Origin: SIG459 sp045532145
GTDB taxonomy: Bacteria > Bacillota > Clostridia > Oscillospirales > Oscillospiraceae
Direction of reading: 5' to 3'
Length of the DNA stretch: 61,115 nucleotides
Assembly: GCA_045532145.1 (NCBI GenBank)
Contig: JAZSFJ010000102.1
Location: 1-61,115, forward strand
The notes under the pieces were generated by a model. That model ran no database searches. It was given only the letters and a program-made list of their open reading frames with translations, and was not told where the DNA came from. The first letter of the stretch is position 1, and every line of letters starts with the position of its first letter. This document shows positions 31,221 to 40,164 of this stretch, in pieces. The translations under genes were made by a program, and so were the position numbers.

Positions 31221-32522
31221 TTATATTTTGCGCTTGTCGATAACGCGGACAGCCTTGCCTTCGCTGCGGGTGATGCTCTTGGGGGCAACAAGGCTTATCT
31301 TTGCGCCTATGCCCAGCATACTGCGCAGGTCGGAGACCAGCTCGTTCTGCATACGGGAAATCTTGCCCATATCGTCGGTGAACATCTCAGGAGTCATTTC
31401 CACCTTGATGTCGAAGGTGTCAACGTTCTTCACGCGGTCAACGATAATCTGATAGTTGGGGCTGTAGCCGCGGTTAAGCAGCACGGTCTCTATCTGGCTG
31501 GGGAATACGTTTACGCCGCGGATGATGAGCATATCGTCGCTGCGGCCCATAGGCTTTGCCATACGCACATGGGTGCGGCCGCAGGAGCAGGGCTCGTAGT
31601 TCAGCTGGCAAATGTCACGGGTGCGGTAGCGGAGCAGGGGGAAGGCCTCCTTGGTTAGGGAGGTGAAAACAAGCTCGCCCTTGCTTCCCTCGGGAAGGAC
31701 CTCTCCGGTGTTGGGGTCGATAATTTCGGCGTAGAAATGGTCCCCGTTTATGTGCATGCCGCTCTGGGCGGAACACTCGAAGCTGACGCCGGGGCCGCTA
31801 AGCTCGGTGAGACCGTAAATGTCATAAGCCTTGATGCCCATGGTGTTCTGAATTTCCTGACGCATTTCTTCGCTCCATGCCTCAGCGCCGAAGATACCGG
31901 CTTTCAGAGGAATGTCATCGGGGCCCAGACCCATTTTCTTCATAGTCTCGGCCAGATATGCGGCGTAGGAGGGAGTGCAGCAGATGATGCTGGCCTGCAG
32001 GTCCTGAATGAACATTATCTGGCGCTCGGTGTTGCCGGAGGAGGCGGGAATGGTGAGACAGCCAACCTTGTGACTGCCGCCGTCAAGGCCAGCGCCGCCG
32101 GTGAAAAGACCGTAGCCGTAAGCCACCTGAACCACATCGTCCTTTGTGCCGCCGGCGGCGGTTATGGCGCGGGCGCAGCAATCGTACCAGAGGTCTATAT
32201 CGTGCTGGGTGTAGAATGCCACAACTCTCTTGCCGGTGGTGCCGGAGGTGGAGTGGATGCGCACGCACTCGCTGAGGGGCTTGCCCATGAGGCCATAGGG
32301 ATATGCTTCGCGCAAATCCGCCTTGGTTATAAAGGGCAGCTTGTGCAAATCGGCAATGCCCTTGATGTCATCGGGAGTAAGGCCCTTTTCTTCCATCTTT
32401 TTGCGGTAGTAGGGCACATTGTCCCAAACGTGCTTCACTTGCTTTACGAGGCGCTCATCCTGCATGGCGCGAATTTCCTCACGGGAGGCGCACTCGATTT
32501 CCGGCTGATAGTAGCGTTCCAT
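31221..32522 (-). CDS. paaK: Phenylacetate-CoA ligase-type enzyme
   Basis: Protein of 433 residues, the usual PaaK length. An adenylate-forming enzyme that joins an aryl acid such as phenylacetate or indoleacetate to CoA at the cost of ATP, or runs in reverse to make ATP from aryl-CoA. The AMP-binding loop HSTSGTTGKRV (about 90-100), YGLTELSGPG, the hinge region YRTRDICQL and MGRSDDMLIIRGVNVFP are all present. With iorA-iorB nearby, which make arylacetyl-CoA from aryl pyruvates, the ATP-forming direction is plausible. It is followed by the ACT gene and is divergent from a LysR gene. Confidence 0.92.
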   Translation of the reverse strand: MERYYQPEIECASREEIRAMQDERLVKQVKHVWDNVPYYRKKMEEKGLTPDDIKGIADLHKLPFITKADLREAYPYGLMGKPLSECVRIHSTSGTTGKRVVAFYTQHDIDLWYDCCARAITAAGGTKDDVVQVAYGYGLFTGGAGLDGGSHKVGCLTIPASSGNTERQIMFIQDLQASIICCTPSYAAYLAETMKKMGLGPDDIPLKAGIFGAEAWSEEMRQEIQNTMGIKAYDIYGLTELSGPGVSFECSAQSGMHINGDHFYAEIIDPNTGEVLPEGSKGELVFTSLTKEAFPLLRYRTRDICQLNYEPCSCGRTHVRMAKPMGRSDDMLIIRGVNVFPSQIETVLLNRGYSPNYQIIVDRVKNVDTFDIKVEMTPEMFTDDMGKISRMQNELVSDLRSMLGIGAKISLVAPKSITRSEGKAVRVIDKRKI

Positions 32523-32583
32523 ATGTATCTTTGTCCCTTCTGTCTGCGGATTTCCTAATGACTTACCAAAAGAAGTTGTGCTT

Positions 32584-32635
32584 ATTATAGGATATTAAAT
32601 CAGGAATTGCAAATATATTATTTCCATGATAATAT
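32584..32635. promoter_or_regulatory. Divergent promoters sharing one palindromic -35 hexamer
   Basis: TTGCAA at 32607-32612 is its own reverse complement. Leftward, 17 bases lead to a perfect TATAAT (32584-32589) for paaK. Rightward, 17 bases lead to TAATAT (32630-32635) for the lysR gene. Both promoters would use the same six bases as -35, so polymerase could fire only one way at a time. Confidence 0.6.
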
Positions 32636-32668
32636 AAGAAAAACTTATGTTATCGGGGGCGTCGAGCC

Positions 32669-33562
32669 ATGAATCTGAATCAGCTTCGATATTTTGTCAC
32701 CTTGGCGGAAACGGAGAGCTTTACAAAGGCTGCCGTTGCCCATTATATATCTCAAACGGCCATCACTCAGCAGATACGCACTTTAGAGGAAGCGGTGGGG
32801 GCGAAACTTGTGAACAGGGAGAGCCGTCCTGTGTCCCTGACTCCGGCGGGAAGAGTGTTTCTCAAAGAGGCCCGTGAAATTCTGGAACGTATGGACACCG
32901 CCCTCTGGCGAACACGCGAGGCCTCAACAGGACTTGAGGGCAGCTTGCGTATTGGCTACACAAAGGGCTATGAACACAGCGACCTTTCAAGCTACCTGAG
33001 AGTATTCCACAGGCAGTATCCCAATGTGCTCCTGTCCTGTTATCGCAGGGACACGGACGCCCTGGCGGCTGGCCTTGTCAACGGTGAATACGATATTATC
33101 TTCACATGGGACAGTACCAACATCCGTCAGGAAGAAAATCTGCAGCTGCGGGTCTTTGAACATGTTCCACTGAGGGTAGCTCTTTATCCAAACCACCGCC
33201 TTGCCCGGAGAAAGGAACTGAGCCGCCGTGACCTGAAGCAGGAAAATATTCTTTTCATGTCTCCCTCCGGTACAGGCGACTCCTTCGGCGACGCTTACTA
33301 TATCCAGCTCTATCAGCAGGCAGGCTATCAGCCCAAGATTCTGCTGCGCTCCAGCGATATGGAGAGCATACTGATGATGGTGGCTGCAGAGGAGGGTATC
33401 TCCATCGTGCCGGAATACTCCCATCCCTGGGAGATAGGCACGGACAATGTTATCTTCGTCCCCCTTGTTGGCGAGGGGGAAACGGAAGAAATACTGGTGG
33501 CCTGGAGAAAGAACGACGATAACCCGGCTTTGGAGCATTTTATAGATAAATTGGGTGAATAA
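32669..33562 (+). CDS. LysR-family transcriptional regulator
   Basis: Protein of 297 residues. The N-terminal winged helix is typical (MNLNQLRYFVTLAETESFTK, ISQTAITQQIRTLEEAVGAKL, REARPVSLTPAG-like segment), and the effector domain starts near residue 90 (GSLRIGYTKGYE). It is divergent from paaK-ACT with overlapping promoters, so it most likely controls the aryl-acid genes and itself. The ribosome site is weak (GGGGGCG). It converges on iorB with a repeat element and a terminator between. Confidence 0.9.
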   Translation: MNLNQLRYFVTLAETESFTKAAVAHYISQTAITQQIRTLEEAVGAKLVNRESRPVSLTPAGRVFLKEAREILERMDTALWRTREASTGLEGSLRIGYTKGYEHSDLSSYLRVFHRQYPNVLLSCYRRDTDALAAGLVNGEYDIIFTWDSTNIRQEENLQLRVFEHVPLRVALYPNHRLARRKELSRRDLKQENILFMSPSGTGDSFGDAYYIQLYQQAGYQPKILLRSSDMESILMMVAAEEGISIVPEYSHPWEIGTDNVIFVPLVGEGETEEILVAWRKNDDNPALEHFIDKLGE

Positions 33563-33580
33563 ATAATGTTTCAGGATTTG

Positions 33581-33854
33581 TAGGTAACGGCGTCCTCGAC
33601 GGTCCGGCGGTGCTGGCAATAAGTAAATGCAAGTCCTGGGCGAATGCGCTTGTGTTTGGTTATATGGCCGTAGGGGCGACCATCGGTCGTCCGGCGGCAG
33701 GCATTGGAAGATTATTTGCGTCCTTGGCGAATTCGTGGCTGCTTATCGGACGAGCGATGCTTGCCCCTACGGTTGGGTCCGGGAAAAAGTGTGTTCGGCG
33801 GGATTGCTGAGGGTACTTGATGTCTGCATGCGTCCGACGAGGACGCGGTCCCTA
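33581..33854. repeat. Palindromic MITE-like element with nested inverted repeats
   Basis: About 270 bases without a gene, between lysR and iorB. Outer ends are imperfect inverted repeats starting TAGG at 33581 and ending CCTA at 33854, both containing GCGTCCTCG or its complement. Inside, positions 33670-33693 and 33747-33770 form a 24-base inverted repeat with three mismatches, both arms beginning GTAGGGGC. A small GCGTCC/GGACGC hairpin lies at 33830-33846. The word GATTTGT occurs just outside each end (33575-33581 and 33860-33866). No protein is encoded. It looks like a non-autonomous repeat, but the true ends are uncertain. Confidence 0.55.
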
Positions 33855-33887
33855 TGGACGATTTGTTATGAGCTTCATTAAAACCTT

Positions 33888-33922
33888 AAAAAAGGGGCAG
33901 ACCTATGGTCTGCCCCTTTTTT
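33888..33922. terminator. Bidirectional terminator after iorB
   Basis: Perfect 16-base stem 33888-33903 with 33907-33922, loop TAT, six A and six T at the ends. Confidence 0.93.
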
Positions 33923-33924
33923 GT

Positions 33925-34497
33925 TTATGCCTTCCTGCCCATAGCAAAGGCTTTTTTGTTCAGTTCAAGGAATTTTGCGGGCACAACGGCTTCGAGAGCG
34001 CGGAGCCATGCTTCCTCGGGGAGGTCAAAATAGGTGGAGAGACGACCCATGAGGACTATGTTAACGGCCTTCACGCTGCCCGCTTCCTGAGCCAGAGCGA
34101 GACAGTCCAGAGCGTCCACCTTTACGCCCAGAGCGGACATTTTTTCTACAAGCTCTGTGGGGTACTGTGCGGCTCCGGTGATTACGGGCATGGGCTCTAT
34201 CTTCTGGGTGTTGGTGACAATCTGACCATCGGGAGCGAGAAAGCTCAGCCATCTGGCGGCCTCAAGAAGCTCAAAGGAGACTATGTAGTCCGCCTCGCCC
34301 TCGTCGATAACGGGGGAGGCCACGCAGTCGCCGTAACGAACGTATGTAACAACGCTGCCGCCGCGCTGGCTCATGCCGTGGACCTCGCTGACCTTCACGT
34401 CATAGCCTTCCTGAATAAGGAGCTGGCCAAGAAGCTTGCTGGCAAGCAAACTGCCCTGTCCGCCAACGCCCACTATCATTATATTTTTGGTTTTCAT
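33925..34497 (-). CDS. iorB: Indolepyruvate ferredoxin oxidoreductase, beta subunit
   Basis: Protein of 190 residues of the pyruvate/ketoisovalerate oxidoreductase gamma-type domain: IMIVGVGGQGSLLASKLLGQL at the start and KVSEVHGMSQRGGSVVTYVRYG. With IorA it oxidises aryl pyruvates, the transamination products of Trp, Phe and Tyr, to arylacetyl-CoA, CO2 and reduced ferredoxin. The gene starts 6 bases after iorA, so the two are one transcript that ends at the terminator at 33888-33922. Confidence 0.93.
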   Translation of the reverse strand: MKTKNIMIVGVGGQGSLLASKLLGQLLIQEGYDVKVSEVHGMSQRGGSVVTYVRYGDCVASPVIDEGEADYIVSFELLEAARWLSFLAPDGQIVTNTQKIEPMPVITGAAQYPTELVEKMSALGVKVDALDCLALAQEAGSVKAVNIVLMGRLSTYFDLPEEAWLRALEAVVPAKFLELNKKAFAMGRKA

Positions 34498-34503
34498 TGG
34501 CTC

Positions 34504-36237
34504 TTACTCCTTTCCCTGAAATGCGTCAAAGGCGCAAAGCTGAGCGCACACGCCGCAGCCAACGCACTGGGTGGGGTCGATAGAGGCCTTGCCATCACGG
34601 AAGGATATGGCGGGGCAGCCTATCTTCATGCACATCTTGCAGCCCTTGCACTTGTCGGGAGCTATGCTCAGGGCGGGGGAGTGCTTAACATATTTCAGCA
34701 GAGCGCAGGGGCTGCGGCTTATGATAACGGAGGGTTCATTGGCTGCAAGCTCCTCCTTTATGGCCTTGTCGCAAGCGGCCAGGTCATAGGGATCCACAAC
34801 GCGGACACGGTTAATGCCCAGAGCATGACAAAGAGCCTCAAGGTCTATTTTTGTGGCGGGGTCGCCCTTGAGATTATAGCCGGTGGTGGGGTTTTGCTGA
34901 TGACCGGTCATGCCGGTAATGGAGTTATCCAGAATGATGACGGTGGAGGCGGAGCCGTTATATGCTATGTTGGCAAGACCGGTCATGCCGGAGTGCATGA
35001 AGGTGCTGTCGCCGATGACTGCAACGGTCTTTTTCTCGCCCTCCTCGCCCAGAGCCTTGTTGAAGCCGTGAATGGAGGAAACGGAGGCACCCATGCAGAG
35101 GGTCATTTCCATGGCGTTCAGGGGTGCAACGGCTCCCAGAGTGTAGCAGCCAATGTCACCAAGAACGGTGCACTTATTGCGGACGAGGCTGTAGAAAAGT
35201 CCGCGATGGGGGCAGCCTGCGCACATAATGGGAGGACGGGCAGGAATGGCCTCGTCCAGGGCGGGCCCGGCAGCAATTTCCTTGCCCATGGCTTTTGCAA
35301 CGAGATTCTGGGAAAACTCGCCCTCAATGGGGAAAATGTCCTTGCCCTTGACCTTGAGTCCCAGACGGAGGCAGTGTTCCTCGATAACGGGGTCCAGCTC
35401 CTCGCAGACTATGAGCTCGTCCACTTTGGAGGCAAAGTCCATAATAAGCTTGGTGGGCAGGGGATTGACCATGCCGATTTTAAGAAGAGAGACGCTGTCG
35501 CCAAAAACTTCCTTCACATACTGATAAGCGGTGGAGGAGCAGATAATGCCAAGCTTTGCGCCGCCCATTTCCACGCGGTTTATGCCGCTTGTTTCCGACC
35601 ACTGTGCCATATCCAGCATACGCTTTTCCACAATGGGATGGCGGCGCTTGGCGTTGCCGGGCATCATAACATATTTGGCTATGTTCTTTTCATAGGGAAC
35701 AGCCTCGGGTACAACTCTTTCTCCAACTTCCACAGGAGACTGGGAGTGGGAAATGCGGGTGCACATACGCAGCAGCACCGGGGTATCGAACTGCTCGCTG
35801 AGCTCAAAGGCCAGACGGGTGTATTCAAGTGCCTCGGCAGAGTCGGCGGGGTCCAGCATGGGAAGCTTGGAGGAAATGGCATGGCGGCGGGAATCCTGCT
35901 CGTTCTGGCTGGAGTGCATACCGGGGTCATCGGCAACGCCGATGACAAGGCCGGCGTTTATACCGGTGTAGCTCATAGTGAAAAGGGGGTCGCAGGCCAC
36001 GTTGAGTCCAACGTGCTTCATGCCGCAAAAGGCTCTCTTTCCGGCCAAAGCGGCACCAAAGGCAACTTCCATGGCAACCTTTTCGTTGGGGGCCCACTCG
36101 CAGTATATCTCGGGATACTTGGCGGCTTCCTCGCTTATCTCCGTGCTGGGAGTGCCGGGGTAGCTGGAAAGTATTCCGCAGCCGGCCTCATAAAGTCCAC
36201 GGGCAACGGCAGCGTTGCCCAGCATAAGTTCTTTCAT
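34504..36237 (-). CDS. iorA: Indolepyruvate ferredoxin oxidoreductase, alpha subunit
   Basis: Protein of 577 residues. The N-terminal pyrimidine-binding domain begins MLGNAAVARGLYEAGCG with SYPGTPSTEI. The thiamine diphosphate domain carries CAGCPHRG, GDIGCYTLG and GDSTFMHSGMTGLANIAYN. Two [4Fe-4S] ferredoxin motifs close the chain (CKGCKMCMKIGCP and CVGCGVCAQLC). Slightly shorter than archaeal IorA but complete. Start at ATG 36237, with CCAAGGAGGG upstream; an in-frame ATG at 36300 overlaps the promoter. Catalytic partner of IorB. Confidence 0.95.
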   Translation of the reverse strand: MKELMLGNAAVARGLYEAGCGILSSYPGTPSTEISEEAAKYPEIYCEWAPNEKVAMEVAFGAALAGKRAFCGMKHVGLNVACDPLFTMSYTGINAGLVIGVADDPGMHSSQNEQDSRRHAISSKLPMLDPADSAEALEYTRLAFELSEQFDTPVLLRMCTRISHSQSPVEVGERVVPEAVPYEKNIAKYVMMPGNAKRRHPIVEKRMLDMAQWSETSGINRVEMGGAKLGIICSSTAYQYVKEVFGDSVSLLKIGMVNPLPTKLIMDFASKVDELIVCEELDPVIEEHCLRLGLKVKGKDIFPIEGEFSQNLVAKAMGKEIAAGPALDEAIPARPPIMCAGCPHRGLFYSLVRNKCTVLGDIGCYTLGAVAPLNAMEMTLCMGASVSSIHGFNKALGEEGEKKTVAVIGDSTFMHSGMTGLANIAYNGSASTVIILDNSITGMTGHQQNPTTGYNLKGDPATKIDLEALCHALGINRVRVVDPYDLAACDKAIKEELAANEPSVIISRSPCALLKYVKHSPALSIAPDKCKGCKMCMKIGCPAISFRDGKASIDPTQCVGCGVCAQLCAFDAFQGKE

Positions 36238-36277
36238 AGTCTCTTTACCCTCCTTGGGTGAAAAATTATGATAAATA

Positions 36278-36306
36278 ATAATACACCGATAATTTATCAA
36301 TGTAAA
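36278..36306 (-). promoter_or_regulatory. Sigma-A promoter of iorA-iorB
   Basis: On the minus strand TTTACA (36301-36306), a 17-base spacer and TATTAT (36278-36283). Confidence 0.6.
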
Positions 36307-36330
36307 GTGAAAGATTGAAAAATTAAAATA

Positions 36331-36363
36331 AAAGAGGCTTTATTTGTCGAATAAAGCCTCTTT
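36331..36363 (-). terminator. Terminator of the ABC exporter operon
   Basis: Perfect 14-base stem 36331-36344 with 36350-36363 and a five-base loop; on the minus strand it is followed by TATTTTAATTTTT. Confidence 0.85.
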
Positions 36364-36371
36364 CTTGTTTA

Positions 36372-38294
36372 TCATTCAAGCACGTGCTGGCCGGTATAGA
36401 GCATATAATATCTGCCCTTTTCCTCCAGAAGTTCCTCGTGGCCGCCCTTTTCCTGAATCTGGCCGCCCTCAATAACAACTATGCAGTTGGAGTTGCGGAC
36501 GGTGGAAAGGCGGTGGGCAATTACAAATACGGTGCGTCCTTCCATGAGCATATCCATACCCTGCTGGATGTGCTGCTCCGTGCGGGTGTCGATGGAGCTG
36601 GTTGCCTCGTCGAGAACCATGACGGGAGGATCCTTGACAGCGGCACGGGCTATGGCCAGAAGCTGGCGCTGGCCCTGGCTGAGGTTTGCGCCGTCACCGG
36701 TGACCATGGTGTTGTAGCCGTCAGGCAGGCGGCGGATGAAGGAGTGGGCGTTTGCGGCTTTTGCGGCGGCTATGCACTCTTCGTCCGTAGCGTCAAGATT
36801 GCCGTAGCGGATATTGTCCATAACAGTGCCGGTGAAAAGGTGGGTGTCCTGCAGCACCGCGCCAAGGCTGCGGCGGAGGGAATCCTTCTTTATGCGGCGA
36901 ACATCGATGCCGTCATAGGTGATGGTGCCGGAATCAATTTCGTAGAAGCGGTTTATAAGGTTGGTGATGGTGGTCTTGCCTGCGCCGGTGGAGCCAACAA
37001 AGGCTATCTTCTGGCCGGGCTTGGCGTAAACATTCACCTTTTTGAGGACCTTTTTACCTTCAACATAGCTGAAGTCCACGTCCTTGAGCACCACATCGCC
37101 CTTAAGGGGGACAAGCTCAAAGCTGCCATCGGCCTTGGGGCACTTCCATGCCCAGCTGCGGGCGTGTCCTTCGGTCTGCTCCTGCATTTCGCCGTTTTCG
37201 TTTACGGTGACGGGAATGAGCTCAACATCGCCCTCGTCCACCTCGGGAGGAGTGTCCATTACCTCAAATATACGCTCGGCACCGGCAAGGGCGGAGAGTA
37301 TGGCGGTGAGCTGCTGGCTCACCTGATTGACGGGACCGCCTATCTGGCGGGAGAAGGTGAGATAAGTGGCGTAGCCGCCGATATCAAAGCCCATGACGAG
37401 AGCCAGGAAGCCGCCCACTATGGCGGTGACTGCGTAGCCCACATTCATGAGGTTGCCGCTCAGGGGCATGATTGCTCCGGCGAAGAAGTTGGCGTCGGTG
37501 GCGGCGTCGCGATACTCGTTGTTCAGACGGGCAAATTCTTCTTTGGCGATGTCCTCATGGGTGAAAGCCTTTACTACTTTCAGACCTTCTATTATCTCCT
37601 GAATCTCGCCGTTAACTTTGCCGAGAGCTGCCTGCTGACGGCGGTAATAATTCCGGGAGCGTCCGCCCATAACCTTGAAGACCATGAGGGAGAGGAAGAG
37701 GATAACTATGGTGACAAGGAAGAGGATGGGGCTTGTGTATATCATCATAACAACAAGACCCACGAAGCTGAGAACGCTGGATACCATGTTAACTATGGTC
37801 TGTTCCATGGCAAAGGCAACGTTGTCAGCATCATTTGTAAAGCGGCTCATGAGCTCGCCATGGGGGTGTCTGTCGAAATAGCTTATGGGCATGCTCTCAA
37901 GAGCGTCGAAAAGGTCACGGCGGAGCTTGTTGGCGGCTTTCTGAGCCAAAACGGCCATGGTGGCGGACTGAATATAGGTGCAGATAACGCCTACGATGAA
38001 AATGCCGAAAAGCACAAGAATGCTGACTCCGAGAGAGCTGAGCTTTTCGCTTACGCTTCCGCTGCCGGCCAGGTTATTGATGATGGGACGCATGATATAT
38101 GTGCCTGCAAGGGAGCTGAGAGTGCTGATTATCAGGCAGAGGAAAACCACTACGAGAGGCCACTTTTTCCGCGTGAGATAGGCCATGAGCCGCAGAAGGG
38201 TCTTTTTAACGTTCTTGGGCTTTTGGAACATACCCTTTTCAAGGAGCTTTTTCTCCTCCTCGGCATGCTTTTTGTTCTTTTTGACTTCGGCCAT
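36372..38294 (-). CDS. ABC exporter half-transporter, consensus-site subunit
   Basis: Protein of 640 residues: six-helix exporter domain (about 50-330) fused to an ATPase domain. Walker A is GSTGAGKTT and Walker B VMVLDEATSSID, with the catalytic Glu intact; the signature motif is degenerate, LSQGQ rather than LSGGQ. An insert of about 35 residues rich in Glu, Trp and Lys lies before the ATPase core, as in other heterodimer partners of the LmrD type. It pairs with the upstream 580-residue protein; its ATG overlaps that gene's stop (TAATG). AAGGAG precedes the start. Substrates could be drugs, lipids or peptides. Confidence 0.92.
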   Translation of the reverse strand: MAEVKKNKKHAEEEKKLLEKGMFQKPKNVKKTLLRLMAYLTRKKWPLVVVFLCLIISTLSSLAGTYIMRPIINNLAGSGSVSEKLSSLGVSILVLFGIFIVGVICTYIQSATMAVLAQKAANKLRRDLFDALESMPISYFDRHPHGELMSRFTNDADNVAFAMEQTIVNMVSSVLSFVGLVVMMIYTSPILFLVTIVILFLSLMVFKVMGGRSRNYYRRQQAALGKVNGEIQEIIEGLKVVKAFTHEDIAKEEFARLNNEYRDAATDANFFAGAIMPLSGNLMNVGYAVTAIVGGFLALVMGFDIGGYATYLTFSRQIGGPVNQVSQQLTAILSALAGAERIFEVMDTPPEVDEGDVELIPVTVNENGEMQEQTEGHARSWAWKCPKADGSFELVPLKGDVVLKDVDFSYVEGKKVLKKVNVYAKPGQKIAFVGSTGAGKTTITNLINRFYEIDSGTITYDGIDVRRIKKDSLRRSLGAVLQDTHLFTGTVMDNIRYGNLDATDEECIAAAKAANAHSFIRRLPDGYNTMVTGDGANLSQGQRQLLAIARAAVKDPPVMVLDEATSSIDTRTEQHIQQGMDMLMEGRTVFVIAHRLSTVRNSNCIVVIEGGQIQEKGGHEELLEEKGRYYMLYTGQHVLE

Positions 38295-40036
38295 TATTCC
38301 CCAACTCCTTCCTGCTGAGAATAATAGATCTCCTGATACACGGCATTATTTGCCATGAGCTCATCGTGGGTGCCCAAACCCACGATGTGGTCGTCGTCAA
38401 GGACCACAATCTTATCCGCATAGCGGACGGAGGAGATACGCTGGGCTATGATGATAACGGTGGTATCCTTCAGATTTTCGCTGAAGGACTGTCTTATGGC
38501 GGCCTCGGTGGCGCTGTCCACGGCAGAGGTGGAGTCGTCCAAAATGAGTATGCCGGGCTTGCGAAGCATGGCTCGGGCAATGCAAAGACGCTGCTTCTGG
38601 CCGCCGGATACGTTGACGCCGCCCTGCTCGATATAGGTGTCGAAGCCGTCGGGGAAGCTCATAATAAAGTCATATGCCTGAGCGTTTTTGGCGGCGGTGA
38701 TGATGTCCTCCTCGCTGGCATTGGGGTCGCCCCAGAGAAGGTTTTCACGGATGGTGCCGGAGAAGAGAACATTGTTCTGCAATACCATGCCTATGCGCTC
38801 TCGCAGCTTGGCAATGGGATAATCCCGAACATCCATGCCGTCTACCAGTACCTGTCCGCCGGTGACGTCATAAAAACGGGGGATAAGGTTAACAAGGGAG
38901 CTCTTGCCGGTGCCGGTGCCGCCTACAATGGCCACAAACTCGCCGGGCTGGATTTCGAGGTCAATATGGCTGAGCACATCGTCGCCGGTGCCGGTGGCTA
39001 TGTACTTAAAGCTCACATCCTTAAACTCAACGCTGCCCACGGCTTCGGGCAGAGTGCGGGAATGGGCATCCTCGCTGTCGCGGATGTCGGGCACTGTATC
39101 CAGCACTTCGTTTATACGCTCGGCGCAGGCTCTGGCTCTTGTGAGCTGCAGGAGAGTGAAGGCCATCATCATAACGCTTATGAGGATGTTGAAAATATAG
39201 GTGATGAAGGCGTAAAGGTCGCCGTAAATCATGCCGCCGTCTATGACCATTTTACCGCCCACCCAGAGGGAGAGGACTATGGCCAGATTGAAGGCTATCA
39301 TCATGATGGGGTTCATAAAGACAACCTTGGTTACGGCAGATATAAAGGAACGGGTGAGCTCGTCGTTGGCCTTCTGGAACTTGGTCTTTTCGTAGCCCTC
39401 GCGGACAAAGGCCTTTACCACACGGATGGCAATGAGATTTTCCTGAATGGAGTCGTTGAGACCGTCTATCTTCTTCTGGCAGATGCCAAAGAGCTTGTGG
39501 CAGGTGTGCATGAGGAGGCCAACGGCCAGCGCCATGCAGGGTACTATACCAACCAGGATAAGGGTGAGCTTGGCGTTGAGACGGAAGCAGATAATAAGGG
39601 CTGCTGCCAGCATAACGGGGGCACGCACCACCATTCTCAGACCCATGTTAACCAGCATCTGAATATTATTTACGTCGTTGGTCATACGGGTAATAAGGGA
39701 GGCGGAGGAAAAGCGGTCTATGTCCGCAAAGGAAAAGTCCTGCACCTTGTCGAACATGGCTTTGCGGAGATTGGCTCCGAAGCCCTGGCTGCCTGAGCTG
39801 GCGAAGCGAGCGCTTCCAACGCCGGCGGCCATTGCTATGAGGCAGATGACCACCATCTGGGCACCTATGCGGAGGATGTAGGATATTCCACCATCGCCTT
39901 CTATGCCTGTATTGATAATGTCTGCCATGAGAGTGGGCAGCATGAGCTCTCCCAAAACTTCCACAATAACCAGCAGCGGGGCCAGCAGAGCGGCCTTCTC
40001 ATAGCCACGGATATGTTTCATGAGTTTTCGTAACAT
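38294..40036 (-). CDS. ABC exporter half-transporter, degenerate-site subunit
   Basis: Protein of 580 residues with the same exporter layout. Walker A is GGTGTGKSS and the signature is the canonical VSGGQKQRL, but Walker B reads ILILDDSTSAVD, so the catalytic Glu is Asp. Together with the LSQGQ signature in the partner, this leaves one fully active and one degenerate ATP site, the hallmark of heterodimeric exporters such as TM287/288, BmrCD and LmrCD. First gene of the two-gene operon and divergent from spoIIIAA. Confidence 0.92.
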   Translation of the reverse strand: MLRKLMKHIRGYEKAALLAPLLVIVEVLGELMLPTLMADIINTGIEGDGGISYILRIGAQMVVICLIAMAAGVGSARFASSGSQGFGANLRKAMFDKVQDFSFADIDRFSSASLITRMTNDVNNIQMLVNMGLRMVVRAPVMLAAALIICFRLNAKLTLILVGIVPCMALAVGLLMHTCHKLFGICQKKIDGLNDSIQENLIAIRVVKAFVREGYEKTKFQKANDELTRSFISAVTKVVFMNPIMMIAFNLAIVLSLWVGGKMVIDGGMIYGDLYAFITYIFNILISVMMMAFTLLQLTRARACAERINEVLDTVPDIRDSEDAHSRTLPEAVGSVEFKDVSFKYIATGTGDDVLSHIDLEIQPGEFVAIVGGTGTGKSSLVNLIPRFYDVTGGQVLVDGMDVRDYPIAKLRERIGMVLQNNVLFSGTIRENLLWGDPNASEEDIITAAKNAQAYDFIMSFPDGFDTYIEQGGVNVSGGQKQRLCIARAMLRKPGILILDDSTSAVDSATEAAIRQSFSENLKDTTVIIIAQRISSVRYADKIVVLDDDHIVGLGTHDELMANNAVYQEIYYSQQEGVGE

Positions 40037-40113
40037 TGAAGCTTATCTCCTGTCAAATAGATATCGAATGTACCTATTTTACTTATTCAAATAATTATGT
40101 CAAGAAAATGGTG

Positions 40114-40141
40114 GAATAATTTCAAGAAAATTCACATTATC
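40114..40141 (+). promoter_or_regulatory. Possible sigma-E promoter upstream of spoIIIAA
   Basis: The stretch GAATAAT, about 14 bases, then CATTATCT loosely resembles the sigma-E pattern (ATA-rich -35, CATA-like -10). Weak match, listed because the spoIIIA operon is sigma-E dependent in B. subtilis. Confidence 0.25.
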
Positions 40142-40164
40142 TTCCTGTGAAAGGCGGTGAGGAC

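Noticed and set aside
33575..33866. Firm target-site duplication GATTTGT around the repeat element
   Set aside because: The right copy lies five bases beyond the apparent element end, so the match may be chance; kept only as a remark.
33817..36261. Open frame of about 800 codons on the plus strand opposite iorA-iorB
   Set aside because: It is the mirror of two well-identified genes, has a low-complexity Gly/Ala/His-rich composition typical of antisense frames, and has no ribosome site or family match.
36384..38318. Open frame of about 640 codons opposite the ABC exporter subunit
   Set aside because: Antisense shadow of a protein with clear Walker motifs; the composition is unnatural.
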